Below, one piece after another: positions 46,337-54,735 of a stretch of DNA of 64,000 nt (the first letter of the stretch is position 1; each line of letters begins with the position of its first letter). Source of the DNA: Sulfurospirillum_A sp029027265 (GTDB lineage: Bacteria > Campylobacterota > Campylobacteria > Campylobacterales > Sulfurospirillaceae); contig CP093061.1 of the NCBI GenBank assembly GCA_029027265.1, forward strand, positions 1,054,001-1,118,000, read 5' to 3'. Position numbers and translations under genes: made by a program. The notes beneath the pieces are model-generated. The model did no database searches, was not told the DNA's origin, and saw only the letters and a program-made list of their open reading frames with translations.

Positions 46337-46582
46337 AAGTTAAATTTACTTTTAAAATCATTGTTTGAAGTAAATTTTTCATTTGCCAATATTGATAAAA
46401 TTTCTTTTTCATCATTTGCTTCTAATATTAAATCAGCTTGTTGTTTAGTTTTTGAATTCTTTGCAATATATTGACTAAGACTTTCTCTAATCATTTGTGA
46501 AATTGATTTTTTTTCTATAAAACTTACTGCTCTAACTTGTTCATATAGTGTTTCATCTATTGTTAAATTTAATCTATGCATA
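46333..46582 (-). CDS. Ribbon-helix-helix antitoxin
   Basis: From ATG 46582, preceded by AAAGGAG, MHRLNLTIDETLYEQVRAVSFIEKKSISQMIRESLSQYI is a CopG/RHH DNA-binding domain. The tail is acidic and flexible, for toxin binding. With its toxin broken the antitoxin may be orphaned. Confidence 0.75.
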
Positions 46583-46728
46583 AATACTCCTTTATGTAGT
46601 GATGTATAAGTGTATTTTATCATAAGTTTATCAATGAATACAAATTAGTATTAAAATAGTTTTAGTCTTTTTTCTTCATACTGTATAATGTTCCTCCAAT
46701 TAACCAAACGGACGCGCAAAGTTGGAAC

Positions 46729-46859
46729 GTGCAACGGCAGTCTTGAGGAACAAGCGATATTATGCAAGATTTATTCGGTCTTAAAGATGTCTAACTTGAC
46801 ACGATAAAAGCTTAAAAAATTGTAGTTTTAGCTTGTTTCTCTCCTAGTAATTGTTATAT
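46729..46859 (-). repeat. attC site, 131 bp (LysE cassette)
   Basis: Plus-strand boxes GTGCAAC (46729-46735) and GTTATAT (46853-46859). Inside, GAGGAACAAGC is mirrored by GCTTGTTTCTCTC near the far end. It lies at the 3' end of the LysE gene, whose stop touches the right box. It starts AACGGCAGTCTTGA like the next long site at 47527. Confidence 0.75.
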
Positions 46860-47500
46860 TATTCGTTACTAGAAATAGCTACTTTTAATCCAAATCCCAT
46901 TAGCATACTTCCAATTACTTTTTCAATGGGTTTTTTATAATCGTTAAATTTTTGAAGTATAATTGGCTGTGTTAATAATATTGAGACTATAACAAACCAT
47001 ATTAAATGTGCAAGCGATATAATTACTCCATAAATTATTTGTATATAAAGTGGCGTTTCTGTATTTATAACCTGTGTAAATATACTTAAAAAAAATATTG
47101 TTGTTTTTGGATTTAGGACATTGGTAATAAATCCTATCTTAAATGCTATAAAATTTGAGATAATTTTATCACTATTTATAGTTTGTTGATTTTCTTTAGA
47201 TGTAGAGGTAAATGTTTTCCACCCTATATATATTAAATATCCAGCACCGAGATATTTAATAATTGAAAAAAGTATAATTGATTGTGATATTATAATTGCT
47301 AATCCTGCAATTGAATATGATACATGAACCCAAATAGCTAATGCAATACCAAATGCTGAATATATTCCTTTTTCTCTACTGTAAAATACACTATTTCTTA
47401 TGACCATGGCAAAATCTGCTCCAGGGCTAATTGCCATAAAAATGGCAATAATACTAACTGTTATTATCGTATTTAAATATGGTAAAATTTCAAATTCCAT
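46859..47500 (-). CDS. LysE/RhtB-family exporter
   Basis: A 213-residue inner-membrane protein with six predicted helices that exports amino acids or homoserine-lactone-like solutes. The N-terminal AISPGADFAMVIRNSVFYSREKGIYSAFGIA matches the LysE signature, and FITNVLNPKTTIFFLSIF is the second conserved block. It forms one cassette with the attC at 46729. ATG has AGGAG upstream. LysE-type exporters are frequent cassette genes. Confidence 0.88.
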   Translation of the reverse strand: MEFEILPYLNTIITVSIIAIFMAISPGADFAMVIRNSVFYSREKGIYSAFGIALAIWVHVSYSIAGLAIIISQSIILFSIIKYLGAGYLIYIGWKTFTSTSKENQQTINSDKIISNFIAFKIGFITNVLNPKTTIFFLSIFTQVINTETPLYIQIIYGVIISLAHLIWFVIVSILLTQPIILQKFNDYKKPIEKVIGSMLMGFGLKVAISSNE

Positions 47501-47526
47501 AAAATATCTCCTATATGTTTATTTTA

Positions 47527-47662
47527 ATATAACGGCAGTCTTGATGGACATGATACCCTACATAAAAGTTTAATCTTACTTTTAACTTTAATTAAATTTG
47601 TAAGCTAAAATTACTTAAAAAATCGCTTAGGTATCTTATTCCACTCCGAGTATTTGTTATAT
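47527..47662 (-). repeat. attC site, 136 bp (ParE cassette)
   Basis: ATATAAC (47527-47533) and GTTATAT (47656-47662) as end boxes. GGACATGATACC near the left pairs with GGTATCTTATTCC near the right. The ParE toxin ends just right of it, so it closes that two-gene cassette. Confidence 0.8.
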
Positions 47663-47672
47663 CCATGGCTAC

Positions 47673-47966
47673 TTATAAGTATCTTTCTATATCTAAAGCT
47701 CCGTGAAATACACCTAATATATCTATTGTATTTTCATCTTTAATTAAATATGCAATTCTATAATGACCATAAAGTAGTATTCTTATTTCTTCATGCTCAT
47801 TATTATCATATGGATAACCAATTCTTGGAAATGATTGAAGTATTTGAACTTTTTGATATATCTCCGTTACGACTTTTTTAGCAATAGTTTTTTTATCTAA
47901 AGCTATATAGTCATGTATATCTTTAAGCCAAAAGTTTGCTTCATCTGTCCAGTTGATATTTACCAT
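47673..47966 (-). CDS. ParE/RelE-family toxin
   Basis: A 97-residue toxin: VNINWTDEANFWLKDIHDYIALDKKTIAKKVV at the start, FPRIGYPYD in the middle and RILLYGHYRIAYLI...GVFHGALDIERYL at the end match ParE. ParE proteins poison gyrase. The ATG overlaps the antitoxin stop by several bases. Complete and apparently intact. Confidence 0.85.
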   Translation of the reverse strand: MVNINWTDEANFWLKDIHDYIALDKKTIAKKVVTEIYQKVQILQSFPRIGYPYDNNEHEEIRILLYGHYRIAYLIKDENTIDILGVFHGALDIERYL

Positions 47967-48135
47967 TGTTTAATTCTATTTTTCATCTCTTGATTTGATA
48001 TAGTTTTATTTTCTATTGAATCTTTTAAACCTCTTTGAATCATTCTATCAAAAGCTAACTCTTTTAATATTTCATCATAAGATGTATCTTCTGGTAATGA
48101 ATCAATAATTTTTTTTGCTTGTTGTGGTGCTGTCA
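47960..48135 (-). CDS. Antitoxin of the ParE-like toxin
   Basis: Fifty-eight residues from ATG 48135 (MTAPQQAKKIIDSLPEDTSY, ILKELAFDRMIQRGL). GGAG lies six bases upstream; an upstream TTG would overlap that site. Helical, acidic, typical of the small antitoxins beside ParE. The A/T-rich palindrome CATCATTTT/AAAATGATG at 48164-48182 lies just upstream and could be its operator. Confidence 0.75.
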
Positions 48136-48287
48136 TTATGAACTCCAATATTTAAAATATACATCATTTTATCAAAATGATGTATATTCTTTGTTTAAAC
48201 TACATTTACTTATTTTTCTAAGTATCTATAAGTTTTTTATAATTTAATATAAATTATTTAGAAGGGTTATTACCTCTTTCTCCACCA

Positions 48288-48358
48288 TATGGATTACCAG
48301 TTGTACTTGGTGCATTTGTAACTCCTTTTCCTATGTTAGACTCCTGCCATTTGTTATA
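48288..48358 (-). repeat. Degenerate attC-like site
   Basis: Only the right box GTTATAC (48352-48358) is clear, preceded by GACTCCTGCCATTT, a string shared with the complex site near 55468. The left box is not recognisable; the left limit is my guess. It lies at the 3' end of the secreted protein gene 48362-48859. Confidence 0.4.
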
Positions 48359-48361
48359 CGT

Positions 48362-48859
48362 TTAATATGTTTCTGTAGTAAAGACTGATAGATATACTAA
48401 TTTATCATTTGTAAACTTGAAGGTAGCATATGTCTGTACATCAAATGGAAGACCATTTATCTCTTTTTTTGACTGCCAAATAACATCTTGCGGATTGTTT
48501 TTTATTTTAATATCCAGTAATTCTTCTATTTTGTTTTTATCCATATTTAAACTCATACCAATTGCATTTTTTGCAATTACTTTATTAGTCTTAATGCAAG
48601 TGCGATTTTCTTCATTTACATTTGATAGAAGATATCCTTCTCCAAGCAGGTTGTAACTGTATGTAATAAACCTGCCATTTTTTGAATAGCAATATTCCTT
48701 TAGTCCATGATGTCCGTTGTATTCTTTGACGTCTTTATGTTCTTTCAGGTTTACGGCAAGGAATTTTATTCCATCAGGAGCAGAGCTAAGAATTATTTGT
48801 TCATCACTTGCAAATATATAGCTTGAAATCAACAATAATAATATAAATCTATGTAGCAT
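48362..48859 (-). CDS. Secreted hypothetical protein (cassette)
   Basis: From ATG 48859 MLHRFILLLLISSYIFASDE is a signal peptide, followed by about 146 residues with two Cys and a C-terminal beta-rich stretch (VQTYATFKFTNDKLVYLSVF). I know no family. Longer reading upstream would translate the hairpin at 48871-48907, so I reject that start. Single gene between two attC-type sites. Confidence 0.65.
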   Translation of the reverse strand: MLHRFILLLLISSYIFASDEQIILSSAPDGIKFLAVNLKEHKDVKEYNGHHGLKEYCYSKNGRFITYSYNLLGEGYLLSNVNEENRTCIKTNKVIAKNAIGMSLNMDKNKIEELLDIKIKNNPQDVIWQSKKEINGLPFDVQTYATFKFTNDKLVYLSVFTTETY

Positions 48860-48870
48860 AAGCTTCCTTC

Positions 48871-48907
48871 GCCGTTGCACGTTTCCGCAAAGCGGGAACG
48901 TGCAACG
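48871..48907. repeat. Perfect-armed hairpin GTTGCACGTT...AACGTGCAAC, copy 1
   Basis: GCCGTTGCACGTTTCCGC, three A, GCGGGAACGTGCAACGG folds into a stem of about 17 bp. The same hairpin occurs at 52938-52974 and, with a truncated right arm, at 55540-55575; a diverged half lies at 46711-46738. Each time it sits just upstream of a cassette gene start and its right arm doubles as the left box (GTGCAAC) of the next attC. Confidence 0.85.
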
Positions 48908-48969
48908 GTAGTCGTGAGCAATAGTTTTTCCGCTAGGATAAATTATTGGTCTCCTCGTTTTTGTTAGAT
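48900..48969 (-). repeat. attC site, 70 bp (SF0329-like cassette)
   Basis: GTGCAAC (48900-48906) to GTTAGAT (48963-48969). The core GTGAGCAATAG...CCGCTAGG...ATTATTGGTCTC is nearly the same as in the sites at 53471, 59527 and 60166. It contains the stop of the gene 48933-49457. Confidence 0.85.
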
Positions 48970-49457
48970 GTTTTACCAGTTTCAGCTTCATATCGAAATT
49001 TAGCAAAATATGCTACTATTGGATTTTCATCATACTGAAGTTCTTTTACCTTAGCTTTTCCAATTTTTTTATTAAGAACACCAAGTGTTCTCAAAATAGG
49101 ATGATTTGATTTAATAGAATCATGTGCTGATTTTTGTAAATATTGTTTTGCCATAAATGTAAAATCAAAGCTACTAAATTCTCCTTTTTCATAAAGCTTA
49201 TTTTCAGATCTTTTATTTTTTTTTATTTCACTATGAGTTAAACAGTCTTTAATAGGTGTAAGCTCATTAAAATATGCACCATTCTTTATTATGGAAGTAA
49301 AATTATCTAAACTGATTTTTTCTTCTCCATCAATTACTATCCAACTACGAGAATTTCCATCTATACCTCTATAAGAAGTTAAATGAACTTGTACTCTTTT
49401 CCGAATAGAATCAGAAAAACTTTCTTCAATCATTTGTTTTAGTTTAGACCATTTCAA
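48933..49457 (-). CDS. SF0329-family-like hypothetical protein (cassette)
   Basis: 174 residues starting MKWSKLKQMIEESFSDSIRKR and continuing VQVHLTSYRGIDGNSRSWI. This opening is how I remember SF0329-family proteins, which have no assigned function. The stop lies inside the attC. It is followed upstream after 14 bp by the gene at 49472, so the cassette holds two genes. Confidence 0.55.
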   Translation of the reverse strand: MKWSKLKQMIEESFSDSIRKRVQVHLTSYRGIDGNSRSWIVIDGEEKISLDNFTSIIKNGAYFNELTPIKDCLTHSEIKKNKRSENKLYEKGEFSSFDFTFMAKQYLQKSAHDSIKSNHPILRTLGVLNKKIGKAKVKELQYDENPIVAYFAKFRYEAETGKTSNKNEETNNLS

Positions 49458-49471
49458 AATACTATCCCTTG

Positions 49472-49873
49472 TTATGTTTTAATTATAGTCAGTTTCAACT
49501 GTAAAATTTCTTCATCAGTTAATAATCTATCTTGAGTAATTGCAAACTTTATTGCACCAACTTGTTTTGCTAATTCTTGTAATAAAAATATTTCACTTTC
49601 TTTTATTGCTTTTTTAGATTTTTTGTCAATATAAAATATCAGGTGAAATCCTAAAAATCCAAATTTCCTATGAGACATTATTTTCTGAATTAAATATAAT
49701 ATCATTGTTCGTGCATAATTAATATTATCAAAAATAATTTCATTTGTTTTAAATGGATTTAAAATTTCATAATCTTGATATTGCTGAACATCTTCTCCAA
49801 TAGCTACAACAAAATTATTTTTAATTACTATTTTTGAAGAAATAGAAATTGATGTACTTTTTTCAATAGACAT
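49472..49873 (-). CDS. Hypothetical protein cut at its start by an IS
   Basis: 133 residues, alternating strands and helices (KIVIKNNFVVAIGEDVQQYQ, FGFLGFHLIFYIDKKSKKA), no family known to me. Its ATG (49871-49873) lies inside the terminal repeat of the IS at 49869, so the present start codon and promoter region come from the element; the original N-terminus may be lost. Confidence 0.5.
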   Translation of the reverse strand: MSIEKSTSISISSKIVIKNNFVVAIGEDVQQYQDYEILNPFKTNEIIFDNINYARTMILYLIQKIMSHRKFGFLGFHLIFYIDKKSKKAIKESEIFLLQELAKQVGAIKFAITQDRLLTDEEILQLKLTIIKT

Positions 49874-50765
49874 TTTTCAAAAGTAAGAATGAAAATTGCT
49901 TAGTAAAGAATATTAGTAAATATAAAAAAATAGAGAATAAGAAACCAGAGCAATTTAAACGATTGACAGGTGTAAAAAAAGAGACCTTTGAATTGATGGT
50001 TAAACTTTTAAAAGATTTCGAAGAGAAAAGAAAGAAGATATCAGGTCGTCCCCTAAAATTAATCTATGCAGATCAGATTTTAATGATGCTTGAATATTTA
50101 AGAGAATATCGTACATATTATCATATAAGTGTAGATTACAGTATCAGTGAATCAAGCTGTTATAAAATGATAAAAAGAGCAGAAGATATATTGATAAACT
50201 CAAAAGTTTTTTCACTTCCAACAAAGAATAGATTGATGAATGATATGGAGATTGAAGTTATCTTGGTTGATGCAACTGAATCACCTATTCAACGTCCAAA
50301 AAAAAGCAACAGAGATACTATTCAGGGAAAAAGAAACGACATACACTAAAAACACAACTAGTTGTTGATGCAAAAGAGTTAACCATTTTAGCAACTACGT
50401 GTTCAGAAGGGAAACTACATGATTTTAAGTTGTATAAAAAAAGTAAATTACCACTAAATCCAAATATACAAGTTAATGTTGATACCGGATATTTGGGAAT
50501 AAAAAAGATACACAATAATACCCTTATTCCAAAGAAAAAAAGTAAGTTAAAACCATTAAGTCATGAAGATAAAAAAGATAATAAAATATTTGCATCAAAA
50601 CGTATATTTGTAGAACATGTTATAGGTGTACTAAAACGATTTCGTATCATCTCAGAAACCTATCGTAATAGAAGAAAAAGATTTGGCTTACGGTTTAACT
50701 TAATTGCTGGTATTTATAATTTTGAGTTGAAATTGAAAGATATTAAGTGACTTTTGAAAGAAGTC
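49869..50765 (+). mobile_element. IS5-family element, second copy of a related type
   Basis: Ends GACATTTTTCAAAAGT (49869-49884) and ACTTTTGAAAGAAGTC (50750-50765) are imperfect inverted repeats related to those of the IS at 45101. 897 bp, one two-frame transposase on the plus strand, against the direction of the cassette genes. Target duplication is at most the dinucleotide TA. Confidence 0.75.
49912..50750 (+). CDS. IS5-family transposase, orfA plus orfB by -1 frameshift at GGGAAAA
   Basis: orfA ends after IQGKRNDIH at 50349; orfB in the -1 frame continues KKKRHTLKTQLVVDAKELTI and ends YNFELKLKDIK at 50750. The heptamer GGGAAAA (50325-50331), read G GGA AAA in the orfA frame, is a textbook -1 slip site. 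Catalytic Asp in ILVDATESP and DTGYLGIKK, Glu in FVEHVIGVLKRFR. By comparison with the other copy, the start codon should be ATG at 49912 but is ATT (ISKYKK), so the element may be silent. Confidence 0.75.
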
Positions 50766-50869
50766 TAATATATTTTAAATGAAGCATTTCATTTTCAATA
50801 GCAAGATAAAATGTTTTTTTTTAAAATTTGATATTAGAAATGTTGTTAAATCCATTTTAATCCTCTTTG

Positions 50870-50937
50870 ACATAACGACTGAAGATAGCCAATAAATTTC
50901 CGCTAGGTAATTTATTGGCTACTCTGTTTTGTTAGTA
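50870..50937 (-). repeat. attC site, 68 bp
   Basis: ACATAAC (50870-50876) to GTTAGTA (50931-50937), with TAGCCAATAAATTTCCGC and GGTAATTTATTGGCTA pairing around the centre. Nearly the same core as the site at 52966. It closes the cassette of the gene 50960-52210. Confidence 0.85.
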
Positions 50938-50959
50938 GTAGAACTTTCAAAGTCTCTAT

Positions 50960-52210
50960 TTAACGATTATATTTTAGATAACTACGATATTTTAATATTT
51001 GTAGCTGGTGTAATATAATAAATCTTATAAAAAGTTGTATACACATTTCAAGGTATTTTGTATATGTCATCGTGTATTCTTTTAATGGTTTTCCTGATTT
51101 ATATATCACAATTCCATCTTCAAGTTCAATATTACCATGATGTGATGCATTTCTTAATTTACTATCAATAAACTCGTCAAAGAATAGAAATTCTTCAGTA
51201 TTTTTAAAATTAATAGTTCTTTTTGCTTTATCAGTTGATAAATACTTTTGAAAATCTATATTTTCTAACTTATCAAACTTTCTACCTTTATATACATTAT
51301 GCAACATTGTTATGAAACTTACATTTGAAGTATAAGCTTCAAATAGTTTTCCATAAAACATCTTTGTTTTTTCAAAATTTTCTGAAGATACAATACTTCC
51401 GTAATTTATATCTTGTGATGTTACCACATACATTAGTAATGATTTAAAATCGTTGTATAATTCAAAAAATTCATAATAAATATCATAGAATTTTTTCATA
51501 TTTTCATCAAGTAAATTTAATTTATAATACTTTATACATTCTAAATATTCTTTATTTTTTGATTCTGATTTATCAAAAGAATCTCGTAAAAATTTTGAAA
51601 ACTCTGGAGTATAATTTATAAAATCTGGAAACAATATTGTATTATTGAAATCAAAAAGAATACTTTTAAAGTCAGAATTTTCAGATTCAGTTACACTTTT
51701 ATATTTTTTCAAATGCTTAATAATGATTTTATTTAATTGCTTATTGTTTTTCATTTTCCAAGCTACTTTTAGTACATTCCAATTTTTTTCGATAATTTTT
51801 AAATTACTTGTATATTCAAATGTCATTTTCATATTTTGATTAGACAATGAACCTACACTTTCCATTCTTTCTTCTGCAAGTTTTGCACCTTCGAATACAT
51901 TTGCATTATAAAAATTACTTTCACTAAACTCTTTAGGAATTAGTAATTCTGGATGTAAATTTTTTGTTATATAATTTTCATTATTTGAAAATAAGCCTTC
52001 ATCCTCAAAATCAACTTCTTGACAATTTTTAAGATAATTAATTTCATAAGATGGCGGATTATTTAGTAGTAATTCTATATGCATACTACTTTTACAACTA
52101 TTGCATTCAACTATATGAGCTTGTTTTTCAGTATGACCTAATGATATACGCATTAAATAATTTTGCTCACAAACCGTACAACGACCGAAGCAATGGACAA
52201 GTGACTTCAA
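50960..52210 (-). CDS. Zinc-ribbon hypothetical protein whose start lies in an attC
   Basis: About 416 residues. Near the N-terminus CTVCEQ and CNSC (residues 11-14 and 36-39) make a likely zinc ribbon. The rest is helical with a C-terminal stretch on HHGNIELEDG that recalls HEPN-type domains, but I cannot name a family. The first frame start is TTG 52210, inside the attC of the upstream cassette; ATG 52153 lies inside the cassette but would drop the first Cys pair. Neither has a good Shine-Dalgarno. Confidence 0.5.
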   Translation of the reverse strand: MKSLVHCFGRCTVCEQNYLMRISLGHTEKQAHIVECNSCKSSMHIELLLNNPPSYEINYLKNCQEVDFEDEGLFSNNENYITKNLHPELLIPKEFSESNFYNANVFEGAKLAEERMESVGSLSNQNMKMTFEYTSNLKIIEKNWNVLKVAWKMKNNKQLNKIIIKHLKKYKSVTESENSDFKSILFDFNNTILFPDFINYTPEFSKFLRDSFDKSESKNKEYLECIKYYKLNLLDENMKKFYDIYYEFFELYNDFKSLLMYVVTSQDINYGSIVSSENFEKTKMFYGKLFEAYTSNVSFITMLHNVYKGRKFDKLENIDFQKYLSTDKAKRTINFKNTEEFLFFDEFIDSKLRNASHHGNIELEDGIVIYKSGKPLKEYTMTYTKYLEMCIQLFIRFIILHQLQILKYRSYLKYNR

Positions 52211-52306
52211 TCTGTTAGCAGATTTTTTTTTGTTACTATAGCATTTTAGTTAATAAGTGATAAAAAATGCCCTGGTCACTTGTTCTCTTTCGGTGTTTTG
52301 TTATCT
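52176..52306 (-). repeat. attC site, 131 bp
   Basis: GTACAAC (52176-52182) to GTTATCT (52300-52306). ACCGAAG...ACAAGTGAC on the left matches GTCACTTGT...CTTTCGGT on the right, with the unpaired bases typical of attC between. It closes the lipoprotein cassette and supplies the N-terminal codons of the gene at 50960. Confidence 0.85.
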
Positions 52307-52356
52307 TACTATTTACACTTTCCATTTCCTGTTAAATCAATTGAATCTTCATGTTC

Positions 52357-52905
52357 CTAACCTTTAAAATTTAAAAGATTTGCTTTATTTACAATTTGTC
52401 TATCTTTTAATATAGGATACTTTTCTTTTAACTTTATAACTTCTGTTTTATAGTTGTCATAATTAGACAAACACATTGTTAATGAGATACCTTGAAAATT
52501 ACCAATATATGATATTTCATTTGCTTTCACATTAAATGTTATTGGTTTTTCTTGTAGAATACTTATTCCTTTATAATGTGCATATAGCCATCGGTGAATA
52601 GTGTATTCGCCTTCTGGTAATTCATATATAAACCTATTACTTAAAATGTTTCTGTTTTCATTTTCATCAGGAAATCCTATTGTTTTTAAGATTAAATTTG
52701 TTTTATTTTCTTTTGATGTGGATTTAATAGCTATCCATAAATCATGTGGTCTAGTAATAAATTTTTCTGAAATTTGCCCTACGATAATACCTTTTCTTTG
52801 ATCCAAAGGTTTATTCACGTCTAGTTGTGTTAACCCCATACCAATACATCCATTTAATAATATTGAAATTAATATTATTATAGTAATACTTATTGTTTTT
52901 TTCAT
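52357..52905 (-). CDS. Cassette lipoprotein
   Basis: From ATG 52905 (AAAGGA upstream) MKKTISITIIILISILLNGCIGMG is a lipoprotein signal with LNGC lipobox. The mature part, about 163 residues, is beta-rich (FIYELPEGEYTIHRWLYAHYKG, ISYIGNFQGISL), like the DUF2846-type fold found in some lipoproteins. Longer readings upstream are translations of the attC hairpin. Confidence 0.65.
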   Translation of the reverse strand: MKKTISITIIILISILLNGCIGMGLTQLDVNKPLDQRKGIIVGQISEKFITRPHDLWIAIKSTSKENKTNLILKTIGFPDENENRNILSNRFIYELPEGEYTIHRWLYAHYKGISILQEKPITFNVKANEISYIGNFQGISLTMCLSNYDNYKTEVIKLKEKYPILKDRQIVNKANLLNFKG

Positions 52906-52937
52906 TTTAATCCTTTTTATTATAGAGCTCAGCTTCG

Positions 52938-52974
52938 CCGTTGCACGTTTACGCAAAGCGGGAACGTGCAACGG
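52938..52974. repeat. Hairpin GTTGCACGTT...AACGTGCAAC, copy 2
   Basis: Same as 48871-48907 except for one base in the first arm (TTTACGC). Preceded by GAGCTCAGCTTCG, which also precedes copy 3 near 55528. Upstream of the lipoprotein gene; its right arm is the left box of the attC at 52966. Confidence 0.85.
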
Positions 52975-53033
52975 TTGAAGATAGCCAATAAATTGCCGCT
53001 AGGTAATTTATTGGCTACTCTGTTTTGTTAGCA
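52966..53033 (-). repeat. attC site, 68 bp
   Basis: GTGCAAC (52966-52972) to GTTAGCA (53027-53033); core TAGCCAATAAATTGCCGC/GGTAATTTATTGGCTA as at 50870. Closes the cassette of 53036-53452. Confidence 0.85.
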
Positions 53034-53035
53034 TC

Positions 53036-53452
53036 TTAAAATTCTGCAGCATAGATTTTGTATGATGTATGCTCGACTGTCTTATTTTTATCACAGCTTT
53101 TGCATCTGACTTTAAAATTTGTTTGTTTGCCACTATGCAAGTCAGATACGTATTCACTGCATTGTTCAACAAAGGTTCCATTTTCATCATAGAGGTCAAC
53201 TTTTAAGTTGACCATTCTTATGGTATATTTTGAGTTATTTTTAATATTGCCCAGAATGGCTGTTGTACCATTACTCTTTACTTCACGGTCTTGCGTAATA
53301 GAAAGTTGTTCCAATGTTTCTGCATCATTCCATAATGATGAAGTCATTTGCATTGAAATGACAGCAAAAACAATTCCTGCTGTTACTCCAGCCACAATAC
53401 CAATGAATAAACCACTTCCAAACTTTTGAAAAAATATTTTTATTAAGTTCAT
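53036..53452 (-). CDS. Membrane-anchored FxLYD-like protein (cassette)
   Basis: 138 residues: a short amphipathic start, one helix (GLFIGIVAGVTAGIVFAVISM, about 14-34), then an extracytoplasmic domain with ILGNIKNNSKYTIRMVNLKVDLYDENGTFV, the usual look of FxLYD domains that add fold stability in envelope proteins. A CRSCDK-like pair (RCKSCDK) lies near the end. Confidence 0.6.
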   Translation of the reverse strand: MNLIKIFFQKFGSGLFIGIVAGVTAGIVFAVISMQMTSSLWNDAETLEQLSITQDREVKSNGTTAILGNIKNNSKYTIRMVNLKVDLYDENGTFVEQCSEYVSDLHSGKQTNFKVRCKSCDKNKTVEHTSYKIYAAEF

Positions 53453-53470
53453 ATACCTTACTCCTGTAAT

Positions 53471-53540
53471 TGCTAACGGTTGTCGTGAGCGATAATTTTC
53501 CCGCTAGGGTAAATTATTGGTCTCCTCGTATTTGTTATAC
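53471..53540 (-). repeat. attC site, 70 bp
   Basis: TGCTAAC (53471-53477) to GTTATAC (53534-53540), core GTGAGCGATAATTTTCCCGC and AGGGTAAATTATTGGTCTC. A good RYYYAAC-type pair. Contains the end of the next gene. Confidence 0.9.
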
Positions 53541-53975
53541 TTTTTTTGGGCAATTTGATATTGCATTTTCTATCCATTTGTCAAGCTTATTTCTCTTATG
53601 ATATGAATAAACATCATAAGCTTCTGGATATAATTCCAAGAATTTATTCTTAAATAAATCAATGCTAGAATCTTCACCAATTAATTTTTTTATTTGACAT
53701 AATTTTTTATTTATATCCTTAATCGGATGACCTTTTTTACCTTTTGGTAATTTCACTTTTTCTCCAAAAGCTTGAAGTCTTAAAAATGCTGCATATTGAA
53801 CAGAATGTATCTTGTCACTCATCATTCTCCTCCAAAGTATATCTTTGCTTTGTTGGCACTTATATTTTCCTAATTCTTCAACAGCTATTTTTCTTTCTTT
53901 ATAGCTTAGTTTATTATTTGCTTGTTTTTTAAGTTCTTCTATATTTTTTGGTGTTTCATTTTTTATTTCTGCCAT
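53535..53975 (-). CDS. HEAT-repeat-like hypothetical protein (cassette)
   Basis: 146 residues, all-helical: KIAVEELGKYKCQQSKDILWRRM and KIHSVQYAAFLRLQAFG look like one or two HEAT/armadillo repeats. The C-terminal part has a charged KWIENAISNCPKK end. The last residues and the stop read into the attC at 53471. Function unknown. Confidence 0.55.
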   Translation of the reverse strand: MAEIKNETPKNIEELKKQANNKLSYKERKIAVEELGKYKCQQSKDILWRRMMSDKIHSVQYAAFLRLQAFGEKVKLPKGKKGHPIKDINKKLCQIKKLIGEDSSIDLFKNKFLELYPEAYDVYSYHKRNKLDKWIENAISNCPKKV

Positions 53976-53993
53976 CTCAGTTCCTTTATGTTA

Positions 53994-54062
53994 GTATAAC
54001 GTTTGATTTGAGAAATATTTGAACCGCAGGGTCAAATATTTCTTTCCAAAGTTTTGTTATCA
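53994..54062 (-). repeat. attC site, 69 bp
   Basis: GTATAAC (53994-54000) to GTTATCA (54056-54062); GAGAAATATTTGAACC pairs with GGTCAAATATTTCT. Left box is a clean RYxTAAC. Contains the stop of the next gene. Confidence 0.9.
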
Positions 54063-54700
54063 TTTTGGCTTGAAAATTCAAGCTCATTAAATAAACCAAC
54101 TAAACATTCATCTATTTTTTCAATCGCATTTTCATATACTTCAGTGAAGTTTTTTTGCATTTCTGGGTCATCATCACCAGTTGAAAGGTGTATCTCCATG
54201 CTTGGCATCATAGATAAGTTATTTAATAGAGAGGAAAGTAGCTCCTTTGATTTTTCAGATAAAAAAATAAAGTCTTCTTGTCTAATTTCATATAGAGCCG
54301 TTATATGTTGCAAAGCGGCTTTATCAATATCTTCAGATAAAACTAGTAGGTTAGGGTGAAACTCACTAACTTCTCCAACCTCACCAATCATTGCAGTACA
54401 ATATTTCTTAAAGTCAACCAATCTTTTTTGTAACTTTTTAAATACAATAATTTTTTCATCAAATAATATTGTATGTTTTTTTGATAAAAATGATAAGTCC
54501 ATTTTAATTTTTTCTAGTTCAATTAAGTAATTGGATTTTACTTCTTCAACTTTATCCGTTATTTCACCTATATCTTCTTTTGTAGCAAGGTTTTTGCCTT
54601 TTTCGGAGAGGTATTTAGAAAGTGTTTTTTTCCATAACAATCCTATTAATCCAATTGATATTAGAAGTAATATATTTAAAGCAAAATTTATATTTTCCAA
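54032..54700 (-). CDS. Membrane-anchored coiled-coil protein (cassette)
   Basis: 222 residues: an N-terminal helix (ALNILLLISIGLIGLLW, about 7-23) then a coiled coil (EDIGEITDKVEEVKSNYLIELEKIKMDL) and a helical C-terminal domain. No family that I can name. Similar one-helix plus coiled-coil proteins are frequent in defence islands and cassettes alike. Confidence 0.5.
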   Translation of the reverse strand: MENINFALNILLLISIGLIGLLWKKTLSKYLSEKGKNLATKEDIGEITDKVEEVKSNYLIELEKIKMDLSFLSKKHTILFDEKIIVFKKLQKRLVDFKKYCTAMIGEVGEVSEFHPNLLVLSEDIDKAALQHITALYEIRQEDFIFLSEKSKELLSSLLNNLSMMPSMEIHLSTGDDDPEMQKNFTEVYENAIEKIDECLVGLFNELEFSSQNDNKTLERNI

Positions 54701-54716
54701 ATAAAATCCTTATGTA

Positions 54717-54735
54717 TGATAACGTTTAAAATTAT
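54717..54735 (-). repeat. Truncated attC half-site
   Basis: Only the left box TGATAAC (54717-54723) followed by GTTTAAAATTATG is visible. No partner GTTRRRY box is found before or inside the next gene, so this site looks decayed. Confidence 0.35.

Noticed and set aside
45116..50750. Calling both IS5-type transposases decayed because of their frame breaks
   Set aside because: The breaks occur at the same codon with slip-prone GGGAAAA-type sequences and the same direction, which fits programmed frameshifting.
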